Source: an uncultured Acidocella sp.
GTDB lineage: Bacteria; Pseudomonadota; Alphaproteobacteria; Acetobacterales; Acetobacteraceae
Length of the DNA: 42,461 bases
Reading direction: 5' to 3'
NCBI RefSeq assembly: GCF_946222605.1
Contig: NZ_CAMIIE010000031.1
Coordinates: 1-42,461, forward strand
Both the position numbers and the translations under genes were made by a program. Below are positions 8,617 to 17,292 of the stretch, in pieces. Position 1 is the stretch's first letter. Every line of letters starts with the position of its first letter. The notes under the pieces were generated by a model that worked only from the letters and a program-made list of their open reading frames with translations, was not told where the DNA came from and ran no database searches.

Positions 8617-10029
8617 ATGGACCAGATCTCTCCCCCGAAGAGCGAGGCGCTGGCGGCGCTGGCGGCGCGGGTCCGGCATGATCTGGCCTGCCTGGATTAT
8701 CCGGCCAGGCCCTGGGTGCGCCCGCATCGCCATCCGGAAGGGCATGTGTACGACGTGCTGATCGTCGGCGCCGGCCAGAGCGGGCTGGCGGCGGCCTTCG
8801 GGCTGATGCGCGAGAAGGTGGAGAATATCCTGGTGCTGGATGAGAACCCGGAAGGCCAGGAAGGCCCCTGGGTGACCTATGCCAGGATGGTCACATTGCG
8901 CACGCCCAAACATCTGATCTCGGTGGATCTCGGCCTGCCCTCGCTCACCTTCCGCGCCTGGTGGGAGGCGCAATATGGCGCCGAGGGCTGGGAGGCGCTG
9001 GGCAAGATCCCGCGCGCGGCCTGGATGCGCTATCTCATGTGGTATCGCCGGATTCTGGGGATTCCGGTGCGCAACGAGGCGAAGGTGACGCTGATCGAGC
9101 CGGTGCAGCGCGGGCTGTTTCGCGTGCATGCGAGCGGCTCGGCGCTGCTGGCGCGCAAGGTGGTGCTGGCCACCGGCATTCAGGGCGGCGGCGAATGGCA
9201 CACGCCGGATTTCATCAAGACGCTGCCGAAATCCCGCTACGCCCATACCTCGGAGGCGGTGGATTATGCCGCGATGCAGGGGCGCCGCATCGGCATTCTC
9301 GGCGGCGGCGCCTCGGCCTTTGACAATGCCCAGTTCGCGCTGGGGGAAGGGGTGGGGCGCGTGCAGGTCTTCATCCGCAAGCCGGCGCTGCCCCGGATCA
9401 ACCCGATCCGCTTCATGGAAAATGCCGGGTTTCTCGGGCATTTTTCGGATCTGAGCGATGCCCAGCGTTATGACGGGATCGACCATTTCCTCTCCTTCAA
9501 CCAGCCGCCGACCAACGACACGTTCAACCGCGCCTGCGCCTATGAAGGCTTCTCCTTCCATCCCGGCGAGCCCTGGCTTTCAGTGCGGGAGACGCCGGAT
9601 GGGGTGGAGGTGACGACGCCGAAGGGCAGCTATGTTTTCGATTTCCTGGTGCTCTCCACCGGGCTGCTCACCGATGCGCGGCTGCGCCCGGAGCTGGCGG
9701 CGCTGGCCGGGGACATTGCCTGCTGGCGGGATAAATACCAGGCGCCGAAGCCGAACAAGCTGATCGACGATCATCCTTATCTGGCCAGGGATTTTGCCTT
9801 CACCGCGAAGACGCCGGAGGGGGCGGACCGGCTGCACGGGCTGTTCAATTTCAACTATGCGGCGCTGGCGAGTCTCGGGCTCTCCGCCTCGGCGCTCTCA
9901 GGCATGAAATTCGCCGCGCCGAAGCTGGTTTACGGCGTGGTCTCGCAGCTTTTCACTGACGATGCGCCGGAGATCCTCGCGGATTACAAGGCCTATGCGG
10001 AGGAGGAGTTCAGCGGGGTGTGGCCCTAG
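8617..10029 (+). CDS. FAD/NAD(P)-dependent monooxygenase-like protein, candidate urate hydroxylase (HpyO-type)
   Basis: This 470-residue flavoprotein has an N-terminal FAD-binding Rossmann motif VLIVGAGQSGLAAA (about 47-60), an ATG-like block VVLATGIQGGG (182-192), a second dinucleotide motif IGILGGGASAFDNA (225-238) and a C-terminal VLSTGL motif. This is the two-dinucleotide-domain architecture of flavin-dependent monooxygenases. The ATG at 8617 is preceded by AAGGAG with a 9-nt spacer; the open frame upstream lacks such a site. It is divergent from allC. The neighbourhood encodes all steps from hydroxyisourate to ureidoglycolate but no urate oxidase, so this gene is the best candidate for urate hydroxylation, as reported for HpyO of Xanthomonas. 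The family assignment is firm; the substrate is inference from context. Its TAG stop lies inside the adjacent palindromic repeat. Confidence 0.75.
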   Translation: MDQISPPKSEALAALAARVRHDLACLDYPARPWVRPHRHPEGHVYDVLIVGAGQSGLAAAFGLMREKVENILVLDENPEGQEGPWVTYARMVTLRTPKHLISVDLGLPSLTFRAWWEAQYGAEGWEALGKIPRAAWMRYLMWYRRILGIPVRNEAKVTLIEPVQRGLFRVHASGSALLARKVVLATGIQGGGEWHTPDFIKTLPKSRYAHTSEAVDYAAMQGRRIGILGGGASAFDNAQFALGEGVGRVQVFIRKPALPRINPIRFMENAGFLGHFSDLSDAQRYDGIDHFLSFNQPPTNDTFNRACAYEGFSFHPGEPWLSVRETPDGVEVTTPKGSYVFDFLVLSTGLLTDARLRPELAALAGDIACWRDKYQAPKPNKLIDDHPYLARDFAFTAKTPEGADRLHGLFNFNYAALASLGLSASALSGMKFAAPKLVYGVVSQLFTDDAPEILADYKAYAEEEFSGVWP

Positions 10030-10132
10030 AGCCTTCAGCTTTTAGCTGAACGCTCTAGCTTTCGTTTTGGCGAGCAATTTCATGTGTTTATCTTGACGAT
10101 ACCGCGTCAACCTAAACACATATTGCTCTAAG
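10026..10132 (-). repeat. Dispersed palindromic element, copy B
   Basis: This is a two-hairpin element. The first part is an inverted repeat of 15-nt arms (CTAGAGCCTTCAGCT and AGCTGAACGCTCTAG, one mismatch) around TTT at 10026-10058, and it contains the hpyO-like stop codon. The second part (about 10069-10132) has outer arms GAGCAATTTCATGTGTT and AACACATATTGCTC around an inner TTGACG/CGTCAA dyad. Copies occur at 1-97, 29521-29998 (split) and 42304-42461. It lies between convergent genes and could terminate both. Confidence 0.75.
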
Positions 10133-10217
10133 ACATGGCGGTTTTTGCGTCTCGCCGCACGCTGAGGATCGTCACCTGGCCGGCGCTGCCGGAGCTCTCC
10201 GGGAGGCGGGGCTGATT

Positions 10218-10343
10218 TTACGGCTTGTGGGGGTGGTGGCGCTCGAATTCCAGCCTGTCCTTGAACAAGCAGATCATCACCGCAAGGAAGCCGATTGCCA
10301 CCGGCACCGCCAACATTTCCGCCCAGATTGTCACGTCGTTCAT
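10218..10343 (-). CDS. Small single-pass membrane protein (41 aa), unknown function
   Basis: This short reading frame starts at ATG 10343 and ends at TAA. It predicts a short polar N-terminus (MNDVTIWAE), one hydrophobic helix (about residues 10-27, rich in Val, Ala, Ile and Leu) and a basic, His-rich tail (DRLEFERHHPHKP). The topology is typical of real small membrane subunits and would be unlikely by chance in such GC-rich DNA. Downstream on its strand is palindromic element B, in the same orientation relative to the gene as copies A, C and D have relative to their upstream genes. The ribosome site (AAAGGCAAG) is weak. No family is recognised. The complementary strand is open too, but that peptide has no such organisation. 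Confidence 0.45.
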   Translation of the reverse strand: MNDVTIWAEMLAVPVAIGFLAVMICLFKDRLEFERHHPHKP

Positions 10344-10517
10344 GTGTCTTGCCTTTGCTTCCACGCCCCCAGATCGGGAATGGGCCGCGTCTTTTCGCGC
10401 GGTGGATCGTCAGCTTAGCGCTGTGATCCGGCAAAGGCCAGAAAATACTCCCGGATTGTGACCTAAAAACCGAAAGGCCGCTTTGTGCTCCGCGCGCATG
10501 TGCGGCGCAATATGGGG

Positions 10518-11162
10518 TTAGGCTGACGCGGTCGCGGCGGGGCAGACGCCGTGCAGGAAGACATGAATGGCGGCGCGGATATGGGCGCGCCGCGCCTCGC
10601 CGCTGCGCCAGGCGAAATCACCGATGGATTTCCCGATCATCGCGCCGAAAATCATGTCCGAGAGCATGCGCGCGCTGGTCAGCGCATCCAGCGCCAGGTT
10701 GATCACGCCGCGATCCGCCTGGCGCTGCATCCAGATGGCCAGCGCCGCATAGGCCTGCGCCCCGCTGGTCCGGGTGATCTCGCTCAGCTCCGGGTAGGTC
10801 TGGGCCTCCGCCAGGGTCATGCGGAAGAAATCCAGCCGCTGCCTGTCCTCGTCCTCGCTGATATCGATCCGGAAAATCCGCTCCAGCGCCGCCGCCAAGG
10901 GCAGGTCGTCGGGTACCGGCAGCTCCAGCCATTGCGGGCGGTCGGCATCCACAATCGCGGCGAACAGCGCGGATTTTCCCGGAAACAGCCGGTAGAGCGT
11001 CTGTTTGGAAATCTTGCACTGCGCCGCGATATCCTCGGTCCGGGTCGCGCCATAGCCTTGTTCGAGGAACAGGCGGCGTGAACAATCGATGATCAATCGC
11101 CGCTGCGTCTCGTCCGTACAGGCTTTCGGCCGCCCCCGATGCTTGCAAATCTCCTTGGCCAC
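10518..11162 (-). CDS. TetR/AcrR family transcriptional repressor of the adjacent efflux operon
   Basis: This 214-residue one-component regulator has a basic N-terminus (KHRGRPKA) and a TetR helix-turn-helix at about residues 40-67 (TRTEDIAAQCKISKQTLYRLF). A variable all-helical ligand domain follows, with the C-terminal FGAMIGK region common in AcrR-like proteins. It is transcribed away from the RND operon starting at 11365. The 202-bp intergenic region contains a perfect 18-nt palindrome next to a TTGACA box, the usual arrangement for a TetR repressor controlling its pump. The inducer cannot be read from the sequence. The start codon ATG at 11162 lies in a region matching TetR N-termini in length. 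Confidence 0.88.
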   Translation of the reverse strand: MAKEICKHRGRPKACTDETQRRLIIDCSRRLFLEQGYGATRTEDIAAQCKISKQTLYRLFPGKSALFAAIVDADRPQWLELPVPDDLPLAAALERIFRIDISEDEDRQRLDFFRMTLAEAQTYPELSEITRTSGAQAYAALAIWMQRQADRGVINLALDALTSARMLSDMIFGAMIGKSIGDFAWRSGEARRAHIRAAIHVFLHGVCPAATASA

Positions 11163-11232
11163 CTAATTTCCATCCAGTTTCGTTGCGTCTGCTCCAGGTC
11201 CGCGGCGGCTACAAAATGCAACCGGTCGCGTC

Positions 11233-11278
11233 TTGACAGTCCTTCGCAATCGCACAATATCAGTACTTATAAGTACTG
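11233..11278 (+). promoter_or_regulatory. Promoter and palindromic operator of the RND efflux operon
   Basis: TTGACA at 11233-11238 is followed about 16-17 nt later by CAATAT/AATATC as a candidate -10 box. The perfect palindrome CAGTACTTATAAGTACTG (11261-11278) covers the expected transcription start. A TetR dimer bound there would block the operon. The site is AT-rich against its surroundings. Confidence 0.6.
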
Positions 11279-11364
11279 TAAATGTTTCGAGCGTGTTGCT
11301 TCACTCTGCGTACTCTAACCGGATTTCCGTCTTTTTCATTTCCAGCCTGCCTTGAGAGGTTTTG

Positions 11365-12543
11365 ATGTCCGTCGAATTTCGTCGCCCCGCCCGTGGCCGT
11401 GCCCTGGCGGCAACGTGCCTTGCCGGGCTCACGCTGCTGGCTGGTTGTGACAAGCAGAAGGCCGCCTCCGCGCCGCCGCCGCCGGCGGTGGGCACCGTCA
11501 CCATCAAAACCCAGCCGGTGATCCGGCAAACCGAATTGCCGGGCCGCACCGCGGCGGTGATGACGGCGCCGATCATCCCGCAGGTGACCGGCGTGATTCT
11601 CAAGCGGCTGTTCGTTGAAGGCTCGGATGTGAAGGCCGGGCAGCAGCTTTATCAGATCGACCCGGCGCCCTATCAGGCGACTTACGACAGCGCCGTCGCC
11701 ACCTTGAAGCATGATGAAGCCCAGCTCGCCACGGACCAGGCGCAGGCCCGCCGCTACAAGCCCCTGGCGCAGGCCCAGGCGGTCAGCCAGCAATCCTACG
11801 ACAACGCGCTGGCGACGGTGAAAGAGGACGAGGCCAATATCGCCTCCGCCAAGGCCAGCATCGAGAGCGCGCAGATCAACCTGAATTACACCAAGGTGTT
11901 CTCGCCGATCTCGGGCACCATCGGCGCCTCGACGGTGACCCCCGGCGCGCTGGTGACGGCCAACCAGAGCACGGCGCTGGCGACGGTGACGCAGCTCGAC
12001 CCGATCTATGTCGATCTGAACGAATCCTCCGATACCTGGCTGCGGCTGAAGCAGGAAATGCAGTCCGGCAAGCTGCAGACCAACGCCGATGGCACGGCCA
12101 AGGTGACGCTGACCCTGGAGGACGGCACCGCCTACGCGCCGGCGGGCAAGATGCAGTTCGCCGAGGTGAATGTGGACCAGACCACCGGCACGGTGCTGGT
12201 CCGCGCGATCTTCCCCAACCCCGACCATCTGCTGCTGCCGGGCATGTATGTGCATGCGGTGATCGATGAAGGGGTGGACAAGAGCGGCATTCTGGTCCCC
12301 GAGCAGGCGGTCTCCCACGACACCCATGGCGATCCGACCGTGCTGGTGGTCGGCCAGGACGATGTGGTCGCGCAGAAAGTGATCCAGACCGGCGCCACGC
12401 TCGGCAATGACTGGGTGGTGACGGGCGGGCTGCAGCCGGGCGATCGCGTGATCGTCGATGGGCTGCTCAACGCCACCCCCGGCCAGAAGGTCACGCCCAC
12501 CGACGAGACCGCCAAATTCGCCTCCGGCAACGCCGCTTCCTGA
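11365..12543 (+). CDS. RND efflux periplasmic adaptor subunit (AcrA/MexA type lipoprotein)
   Basis: This is the membrane fusion protein linking the inner-membrane pump to the outer-membrane channel. The 392-residue product starts with a lipoprotein signal: a basic N-terminus, a hydrophobic core and lipobox LLAGC near residue 30. After a proline-rich linker come the HlyD/biotinyl-lipoyl half (about 50-110), an alpha-helical hairpin rich in Ala, Gln and Glu (about 110-170), the second lipoyl half (SPISGTIGASTVTPGALV), a beta-barrel (about 195-285) and the membrane-proximal domain. The ATG at 11365 was chosen over a TTG one codon earlier. The gene is first in an operon with the pump (21-nt gap) and the outer-membrane factor. 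Substrates are unknown; the type is commonly a multidrug pump. Confidence 0.93.
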   Translation: MSVEFRRPARGRALAATCLAGLTLLAGCDKQKAASAPPPPAVGTVTIKTQPVIRQTELPGRTAAVMTAPIIPQVTGVILKRLFVEGSDVKAGQQLYQIDPAPYQATYDSAVATLKHDEAQLATDQAQARRYKPLAQAQAVSQQSYDNALATVKEDEANIASAKASIESAQINLNYTKVFSPISGTIGASTVTPGALVTANQSTALATVTQLDPIYVDLNESSDTWLRLKQEMQSGKLQTNADGTAKVTLTLEDGTAYAPAGKMQFAEVNVDQTTGTVLVRAIFPNPDHLLLPGMYVHAVIDEGVDKSGILVPEQAVSHDTHGDPTVLVVGQDDVVAQKVIQTGATLGNDWVVTGGLQPGDRVIVDGLLNATPGQKVTPTDETAKFASGNAAS

Positions 12544-12564
12544 CCCCGGTTCCAGGACTCTAAT

Positions 12565-15500
12565 ATGTCACGTTTCTTCATTGACAGGCCGATTTTCGCC
12601 TGGGTTCTGGCGCTGGTGCTGATGCTGGCCGGCGCCATCGAGATTACCCAGCTGCCGATCGCGCAATATCCCTCCATCGCCCCGCCGGCGATCTCGATCT
12701 CCACCAACTATGCCGGCGCGAATGCGACGACGGCGGCGAATACGGTGATCCGGCCGATCCTGCAGCAAATGTCGGGTCTGGACGGGCTGGAATATATCGA
12801 TTCCACCGCCGAGGCGACCGGCGCGGTGACGATCACCCTGACCTTCAAGCAGGGCACCGATCCGAACATCGCCCAGGTGCAGGTGCAGAATAAGCTCTCT
12901 CTGGCCGAGCCGACCCTGCCGAGCGAAGTGACCCAAAGCGGCATCAATGTACGCAAGGCCGAGAAGAACTATATGTTGTTCTTCGCGCTCGAATCCACGA
13001 ACAGCACCATGGATTACGCCGCGCTCGGGGATTACATCGCCTCCAATTTCGAGGATCCGATCACCCGTATTCCCGGCGTTGGCGATTACACGCTGTTCGG
13101 CTCGGAATATGCGATGCGCATCTGGCTCAATCCGGGTGAGCTGTTCAAATACGGCCTGACCGCCGCCGATGTCGTCTCCGCCATCCAGGCGCAGAACATC
13201 CAGGTGCCCTCCGGCGAGCTGGGCAGCCTGCCGGCGGTGAAGGGCCAGCGGCTGGACGCGCTGATCAACGGCCCGAGCCAGTTTACCGACCCCAAGCAGT
13301 TCGAGAATATTCTGCTGAAGGTGGAGACCAGCGGCGCCCAGGTGCGGTTGAAGGATGTCGCCAAGGTCGAGCTGGGGCCGCAGAGCTACGCGATCGACGC
13401 CACCTTCAACGGCCACCCGACCGCCGCCATGGGGCTGAAGCTGGCGCCCGGCGCCAACCAGCTGGATACCGAAAAGGCGGTGAAGCAGGAGCTGGCGGTG
13501 CTGGCGAAGAGCCTGCCGCCGGGGGTGAAGCTGGTTTATCCGTACGACACCCAGCCTTATATCGTGCTGTCGCTGGAAGAGGTCGTGCAGACGCTGCTGG
13601 AAGCCATCGTGCTGGTGTTCCTGGTGATGCTGCTGTTCCTGCAGAATATCCGCGCCACGCTGGTGCCGACCATCGCCGTGCCGATCGTGCTCTTGGGCAC
13701 GTTCGGGGTGCTGGCGGCGCTGGGCTACTCGATCAACACCCTGACCATGCTGGCGATGGTGCTGGCCGTCGGCCTGCTCGTCGATGACGCCATCGTCGTC
13801 GTGGAAAATGTCGATCGTCTGATGCATGAGCGCAAGCTCGCGCCCAAGGAAGCGGCGCGCCAATCGATGGATGAAATCTCCGGGGCGCTGGTCGGCATCG
13901 CGCTGGTGCTGGCGGCGGTGTTCCTGCCGATGGCGTTCTTCGGCGGCTCCACCGGCGTGATCTATCGCCAGTTCTCCGTCACCATCGTCTCGGCCATGGT
14001 GCTGTCGATCCTCACCGCGCTGATCTTCACCCCCTCGCTCTGCGGCTCGCTGTTGCGCCCGCCGAAGGAAGGGGCCGGCACGCGCGGGTTCTATGGCTGG
14101 TTCAACCGCAACTTCAACCGCACCCGTAACGGTTATCTCGGCGGCGTGCGCAGAATGTCGCGCCATCGCCGGCTGACCATGGTGGGTTTTGTCTGCATCA
14201 CCATCCTCACCGTCTTCCTGTTCACCCGGCTGCCGACAGGCTTCCTGCCGAACGAGGATCAGGGGCTGCTGCTGGGCCAGGTGACCCTGCCGACCGGCTC
14301 CACCGCCGAGCAGACCACGGCGCTGAACACCGAGCTGCGTGACTATATCGACAAGACCGAATCCGCGAATGTGAAATCCGTTTTCAACGTCACCGGCTTC
14401 AGCTTCGCCGGTCAGGCGCAGAGCCAGGGCTTCCTGGTGATGCTGATGAAGCCCTGGGCCGACCGGCCCAAGGCGTCGCAGAATGTCGCCGCGATCGCGG
14501 ACCGGGTGATGGCGCATTTCGCCGGCAACCCGGCCGGGCAGGTCTTCGTGCTGCAGCTGCCGCCGGTGCTGGAGCTGGGCAACGCCACCGGCTTCGATCT
14601 GGAGCTGATGAATTCCGGCAATCTCAGCAGCCAGGATTTCTTCAATGCCCGCAACAAGTTCCTGGGGCTGGCGGCGCAGGATCATCTGCTGGCGGCGGTG
14701 CGCCCCAATGGCCTCGGCGAGGCGCCGCAATATAATCTGAAGGTCGATCGTGAGGCGGCCTCGGCGCTCGGTCTGTCGATGAGTGATGTCAACACCACCA
14801 TTCAGGCGGCTTTGGCCTCGGAATATGTCGACCAGTTCCAGCGCGACGGGCGCGTGAAGGATGTCTATGTCCAGGGTGAGGCGGATGCGCGCATGCAGCC
14901 GAGCGACCTGGATAAATGGTATGTCCGCAATTCCTCCGGCGGCATGGTGCCGTTCAGCGCCTTCACCTCCGGCAGCTGGAGCGTCGGCCCGCAAGCGGTG
15001 GAAATCTATAATGGCGACGAGGCCTATGAGATGCAGGGCCAGCCGGCCCCGGGGGTGAGCTCGGGCACGGCGATGGCGGAGGTCGAGAAACTCGCCGCCG
15101 AGCTGCCCAAGGGCGTCACCATGCAATGGACCGGCCTCTCCTACGAGCAGGTGAAAGCCGGCTCGCAGACCGGCGCGCTTTACACCATCTCCGTCGTCTT
15201 CATCCTGCTCTGTCTGGCGGCCTTGTATGAAAGCTGGTCGATCCCGGTGGCGGTGATGCTGGTGGTGCCGTTGGGTATCATCGGCGCGGTGCTGGCCAAT
15301 CTGCTGCGCGGCATTGCCAATGACGTGTATTTCCAGATCGGCCTGCTGACCACGATGGGGCTGGCGGTGAAGAACGCCATTCTGATCGTCGAGTTCGCCC
15401 GGAATTTCTACGAGCAGGGCGAAAGCCTGTTCGATGCGGCGCTGCATGCGGCGCAGGAGCGGTTGCGGCCGATCCTGATGACCTCGATCGCCTTCGTCCT

Positions 15501-15705
15501 CGGCACCTTCCCGCTGGCGATCGCCACCGGGGCAGGCGCCGGGGCGCGAACCGCCATCGGCACCGCCGTTGTCGGCGGCATGGTCACCGCCACGGTGCTC
15601 GCGATTTTCTTCGTGCCGATCTTCTTCGTCGTGGTGCTTGGCTTGACCAAGGTGCGCCGCAAGTCGGAGCAGGTGGAAGTGACACATACCGGCGGGGGCC
15701 ATTGA
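12565..15705 (+). CDS. RND efflux pump, inner-membrane HAE1 family transporter (AcrB/MexB type)
   Basis: This 1046-residue proton-driven drug exporter of the inner membrane is full length for the AcrB group. It opens with MSRFFIDRPIFAWVLALVLM, the standard first helix, and has two large periplasmic loops and twelve membrane helices. The proton-relay residues are present: the Asp pair in helix 4 (GLLVDDAIVVVENV, residues 407-408) and the Lys in helix 10 (VKNAILIVEFA, about residue 936). The docking region follows the family pattern (RLPTGFLPNEDQG after helix 7). It is the middle gene of an adaptor-pump-channel operon, separated from the channel gene by 3 nt. Regulation is probably by the divergent TetR protein. 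Confidence 0.96.
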   Translation: MSRFFIDRPIFAWVLALVLMLAGAIEITQLPIAQYPSIAPPAISISTNYAGANATTAANTVIRPILQQMSGLDGLEYIDSTAEATGAVTITLTFKQGTDPNIAQVQVQNKLSLAEPTLPSEVTQSGINVRKAEKNYMLFFALESTNSTMDYAALGDYIASNFEDPITRIPGVGDYTLFGSEYAMRIWLNPGELFKYGLTAADVVSAIQAQNIQVPSGELGSLPAVKGQRLDALINGPSQFTDPKQFENILLKVETSGAQVRLKDVAKVELGPQSYAIDATFNGHPTAAMGLKLAPGANQLDTEKAVKQELAVLAKSLPPGVKLVYPYDTQPYIVLSLEEVVQTLLEAIVLVFLVMLLFLQNIRATLVPTIAVPIVLLGTFGVLAALGYSINTLTMLAMVLAVGLLVDDAIVVVENVDRLMHERKLAPKEAARQSMDEISGALVGIALVLAAVFLPMAFFGGSTGVIYRQFSVTIVSAMVLSILTALIFTPSLCGSLLRPPKEGAGTRGFYGWFNRNFNRTRNGYLGGVRRMSRHRRLTMVGFVCITILTVFLFTRLPTGFLPNEDQGLLLGQVTLPTGSTAEQTTALNTELRDYIDKTESANVKSVFNVTGFSFAGQAQSQGFLVMLMKPWADRPKASQNVAAIADRVMAHFAGNPAGQVFVLQLPPVLELGNATGFDLELMNSGNLSSQDFFNARNKFLGLAAQDHLLAAVRPNGLGEAPQYNLKVDREAASALGLSMSDVNTTIQAALASEYVDQFQRDGRVKDVYVQGEADARMQPSDLDKWYVRNSSGGMVPFSAFTSGSWSVGPQAVEIYNGDEAYEMQGQPAPGVSSGTAMAEVEKLAAELPKGVTMQWTGLSYEQVKAGSQTGALYTISVVFILLCLAALYESWSIPVAVMLVVPLGIIGAVLANLLRGIANDVYFQIGLLTTMGLAVKNAILIVEFARNFYEQGESLFDAALHAAQERLRPILMTSIAFVLGTFPLAIATGAGAGARTAIGTAVVGGMVTATVLAIFFVPIFFVVVLGLTKVRRKSEQVEVTHTGGGH

Positions 15706-15708
15706 TCC

Positions 15709-17214
15709 ATGCGTAACATGAAACCGGTCTCCGCCCTGATGCTGGGGTTGCTCTCGGGCTGCTCGCTCATCCCGGCCTATCACCGCCCGGCGCTGCCGGT
15801 GCAGAATGCCTATCCGGTGGGCGGCGGGGGCTCCGGCCCCGCCGCCGCCGATCTCGGCTGGAAGGATTTCTTCAAGGACCCGGCGCTGCAGCAGCTGATT
15901 TCCCTCAGCCTCGCGAATAACCGCAATTTCCGCGAGACGGCGCTGAACGTGCAGCAGGCGCAGGCGCAATATCGCGTCGACCGCGCCAGCCTGTTCCCGA
16001 CCATCGAGGGCGATGCCTATCAAAGCGTCACCCACACCCCGGCCAATCTCAGTTCGGCCGGGCGGGCCATCACCTCCCATGAATACAGCCTGGGCGCGCA
16101 GGCGGTCTCCTGGGAGATCGATCTGTTCGGCAAGCTGCGCTCGACCGCGAAGTCCGCGCATGAGACCTTCCTGAGCGATCTGGATACCGCGCTCAGCACC
16201 CAGATCTCGCTGGTGGCGCAGGTGGCGTCCGAGTACGATACCTGGCTGGCGGACCGGCAATCGCTGCGGATTTCGCAGAACACCGCGGCGGCGGATCAGA
16301 AATCCCTGTCGCTGGTGCAGCTGGAGCTGAATAACGGCACGGTGACGGCGCAGGATCTGGCCCAGGCGCAGATCACCTACGACACGGCGGCGGCCAGCGT
16401 CGCGCAATATCAGCGCCAGGTGGCGCAGGATATGGACGAGCTGGTGCTGCTGGCCGGCGCGCCCATTCCGCCGGCCCTGCTCGCGCAGATGAACGCGGTG
16501 GACGGGCTGGATGCCGAGGCGCCGCTGCCGCACGTGCCGGCCGGTCTGCCCTCCGACCTGCTCACCCGCCGCCCGGATATCCGCGCGGCCGAGCATGAGC
16601 TGCTGGCGGCGAATGCCAATATCGGCGCGGCGCGGGCGGCGTTTTTCCCGTCGATCTCGCTCACCGCCAGCGGCGGTGTCGCCAGCAACAGCCTCAGCAG
16701 CCTGTTCTCCGGCGGCCAGACCTCCTGGTCCTTCCAGCCGCAGATCACCATCCCGATCTTCACCGCCGGCGCCAATATCGCCAATCTCGACATCGCCAAG
16801 GTCGAGAAGAAGATCCAGATCGCGACCTATGAGGCAACCATCCAGTCCGCCTTCCACGATGTCTCGGACGCGCTGAACGGCCGGGCGACTTATGTGGACC
16901 AGGTGAAGTATGAGCAGGATCTGGTGAACGCGGATCAGCGTTATTACGATCTGGCGCAGATGCGCTTCAAGGCGGGGATCGATACCTATCTGAACGTGCT
17001 GGTGGCGCAGAATGATCTGCTCAGCGCGCAGCTCAATCTGGTGGCGCTGCAGCTGTCGCAGCGGCAGAACGAGATCACGCTGTACAAGGCGCTGGGCGGC
17101 GGCTGGGAGGCGAACAGCACCCCGGGCACGCAGCCGGTGCCGGCCGCGCAGCCGGTGACCCAGCCCCAGACCGGGCAAGCCCCCGGCAAGCCGGCATCGC
17201 TGACAGGCAACTGA
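15709..17214 (+). CDS. RND efflux outer-membrane lipoprotein (NodT/OprM family)
   Basis: This is the TolC-like channel that completes the efflux complex. It has 501 residues, with a lipoprotein signal and lipobox LLSGC near residue 18 and then the typical SLIPAYHRPALP start of the mature chain. Two OEP repeats of long Ala/Gln-rich helices separated by beta strands follow. Family blocks are LGAQAVSWEIDLFGKLR, DLLTRRPDIRAAEHEL and ARAAFFPSISLTASGG. The C-terminal tail is Pro/Gln-rich and probably disordered. It starts 3 nt after the pump stop. A strong intrinsic terminator follows 18 nt after its stop, so the operon ends here. Confidence 0.94.
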   Translation: MRNMKPVSALMLGLLSGCSLIPAYHRPALPVQNAYPVGGGGSGPAAADLGWKDFFKDPALQQLISLSLANNRNFRETALNVQQAQAQYRVDRASLFPTIEGDAYQSVTHTPANLSSAGRAITSHEYSLGAQAVSWEIDLFGKLRSTAKSAHETFLSDLDTALSTQISLVAQVASEYDTWLADRQSLRISQNTAAADQKSLSLVQLELNNGTVTAQDLAQAQITYDTAAASVAQYQRQVAQDMDELVLLAGAPIPPALLAQMNAVDGLDAEAPLPHVPAGLPSDLLTRRPDIRAAEHELLAANANIGAARAAFFPSISLTASGGVASNSLSSLFSGGQTSWSFQPQITIPIFTAGANIANLDIAKVEKKIQIATYEATIQSAFHDVSDALNGRATYVDQVKYEQDLVNADQRYYDLAQMRFKAGIDTYLNVLVAQNDLLSAQLNLVALQLSQRQNEITLYKALGGGWEANSTPGTQPVPAAQPVTQPQTGQAPGKPASLTGN

Positions 17215-17232
17215 CAGGCAATTGCCCCGTGC

Positions 17233-17262
17233 AAGGCCGGACCCCAGGGTCCGGCCTTTTTT
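17233..17262 (+). terminator. Intrinsic terminator of the efflux operon
   Basis: Arms AAGGCCGGACC and GGTCCGGCCTT form an 11-bp perfect stem with loop CCAG, ending in a run of T residues. It lies just after the outer-membrane factor gene. Confidence 0.85.
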
Positions 17263-17292
17263 CATGCGCGCAAGCGGGTATAGCTGAACGGG

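Noticed and set aside
17263..17292. TPP riboswitch that would mark the ABC pair as ThiXZ
   Set aside because: Only 30 nt separate the efflux terminator from the ATPase start; a riboswitch cannot fit.
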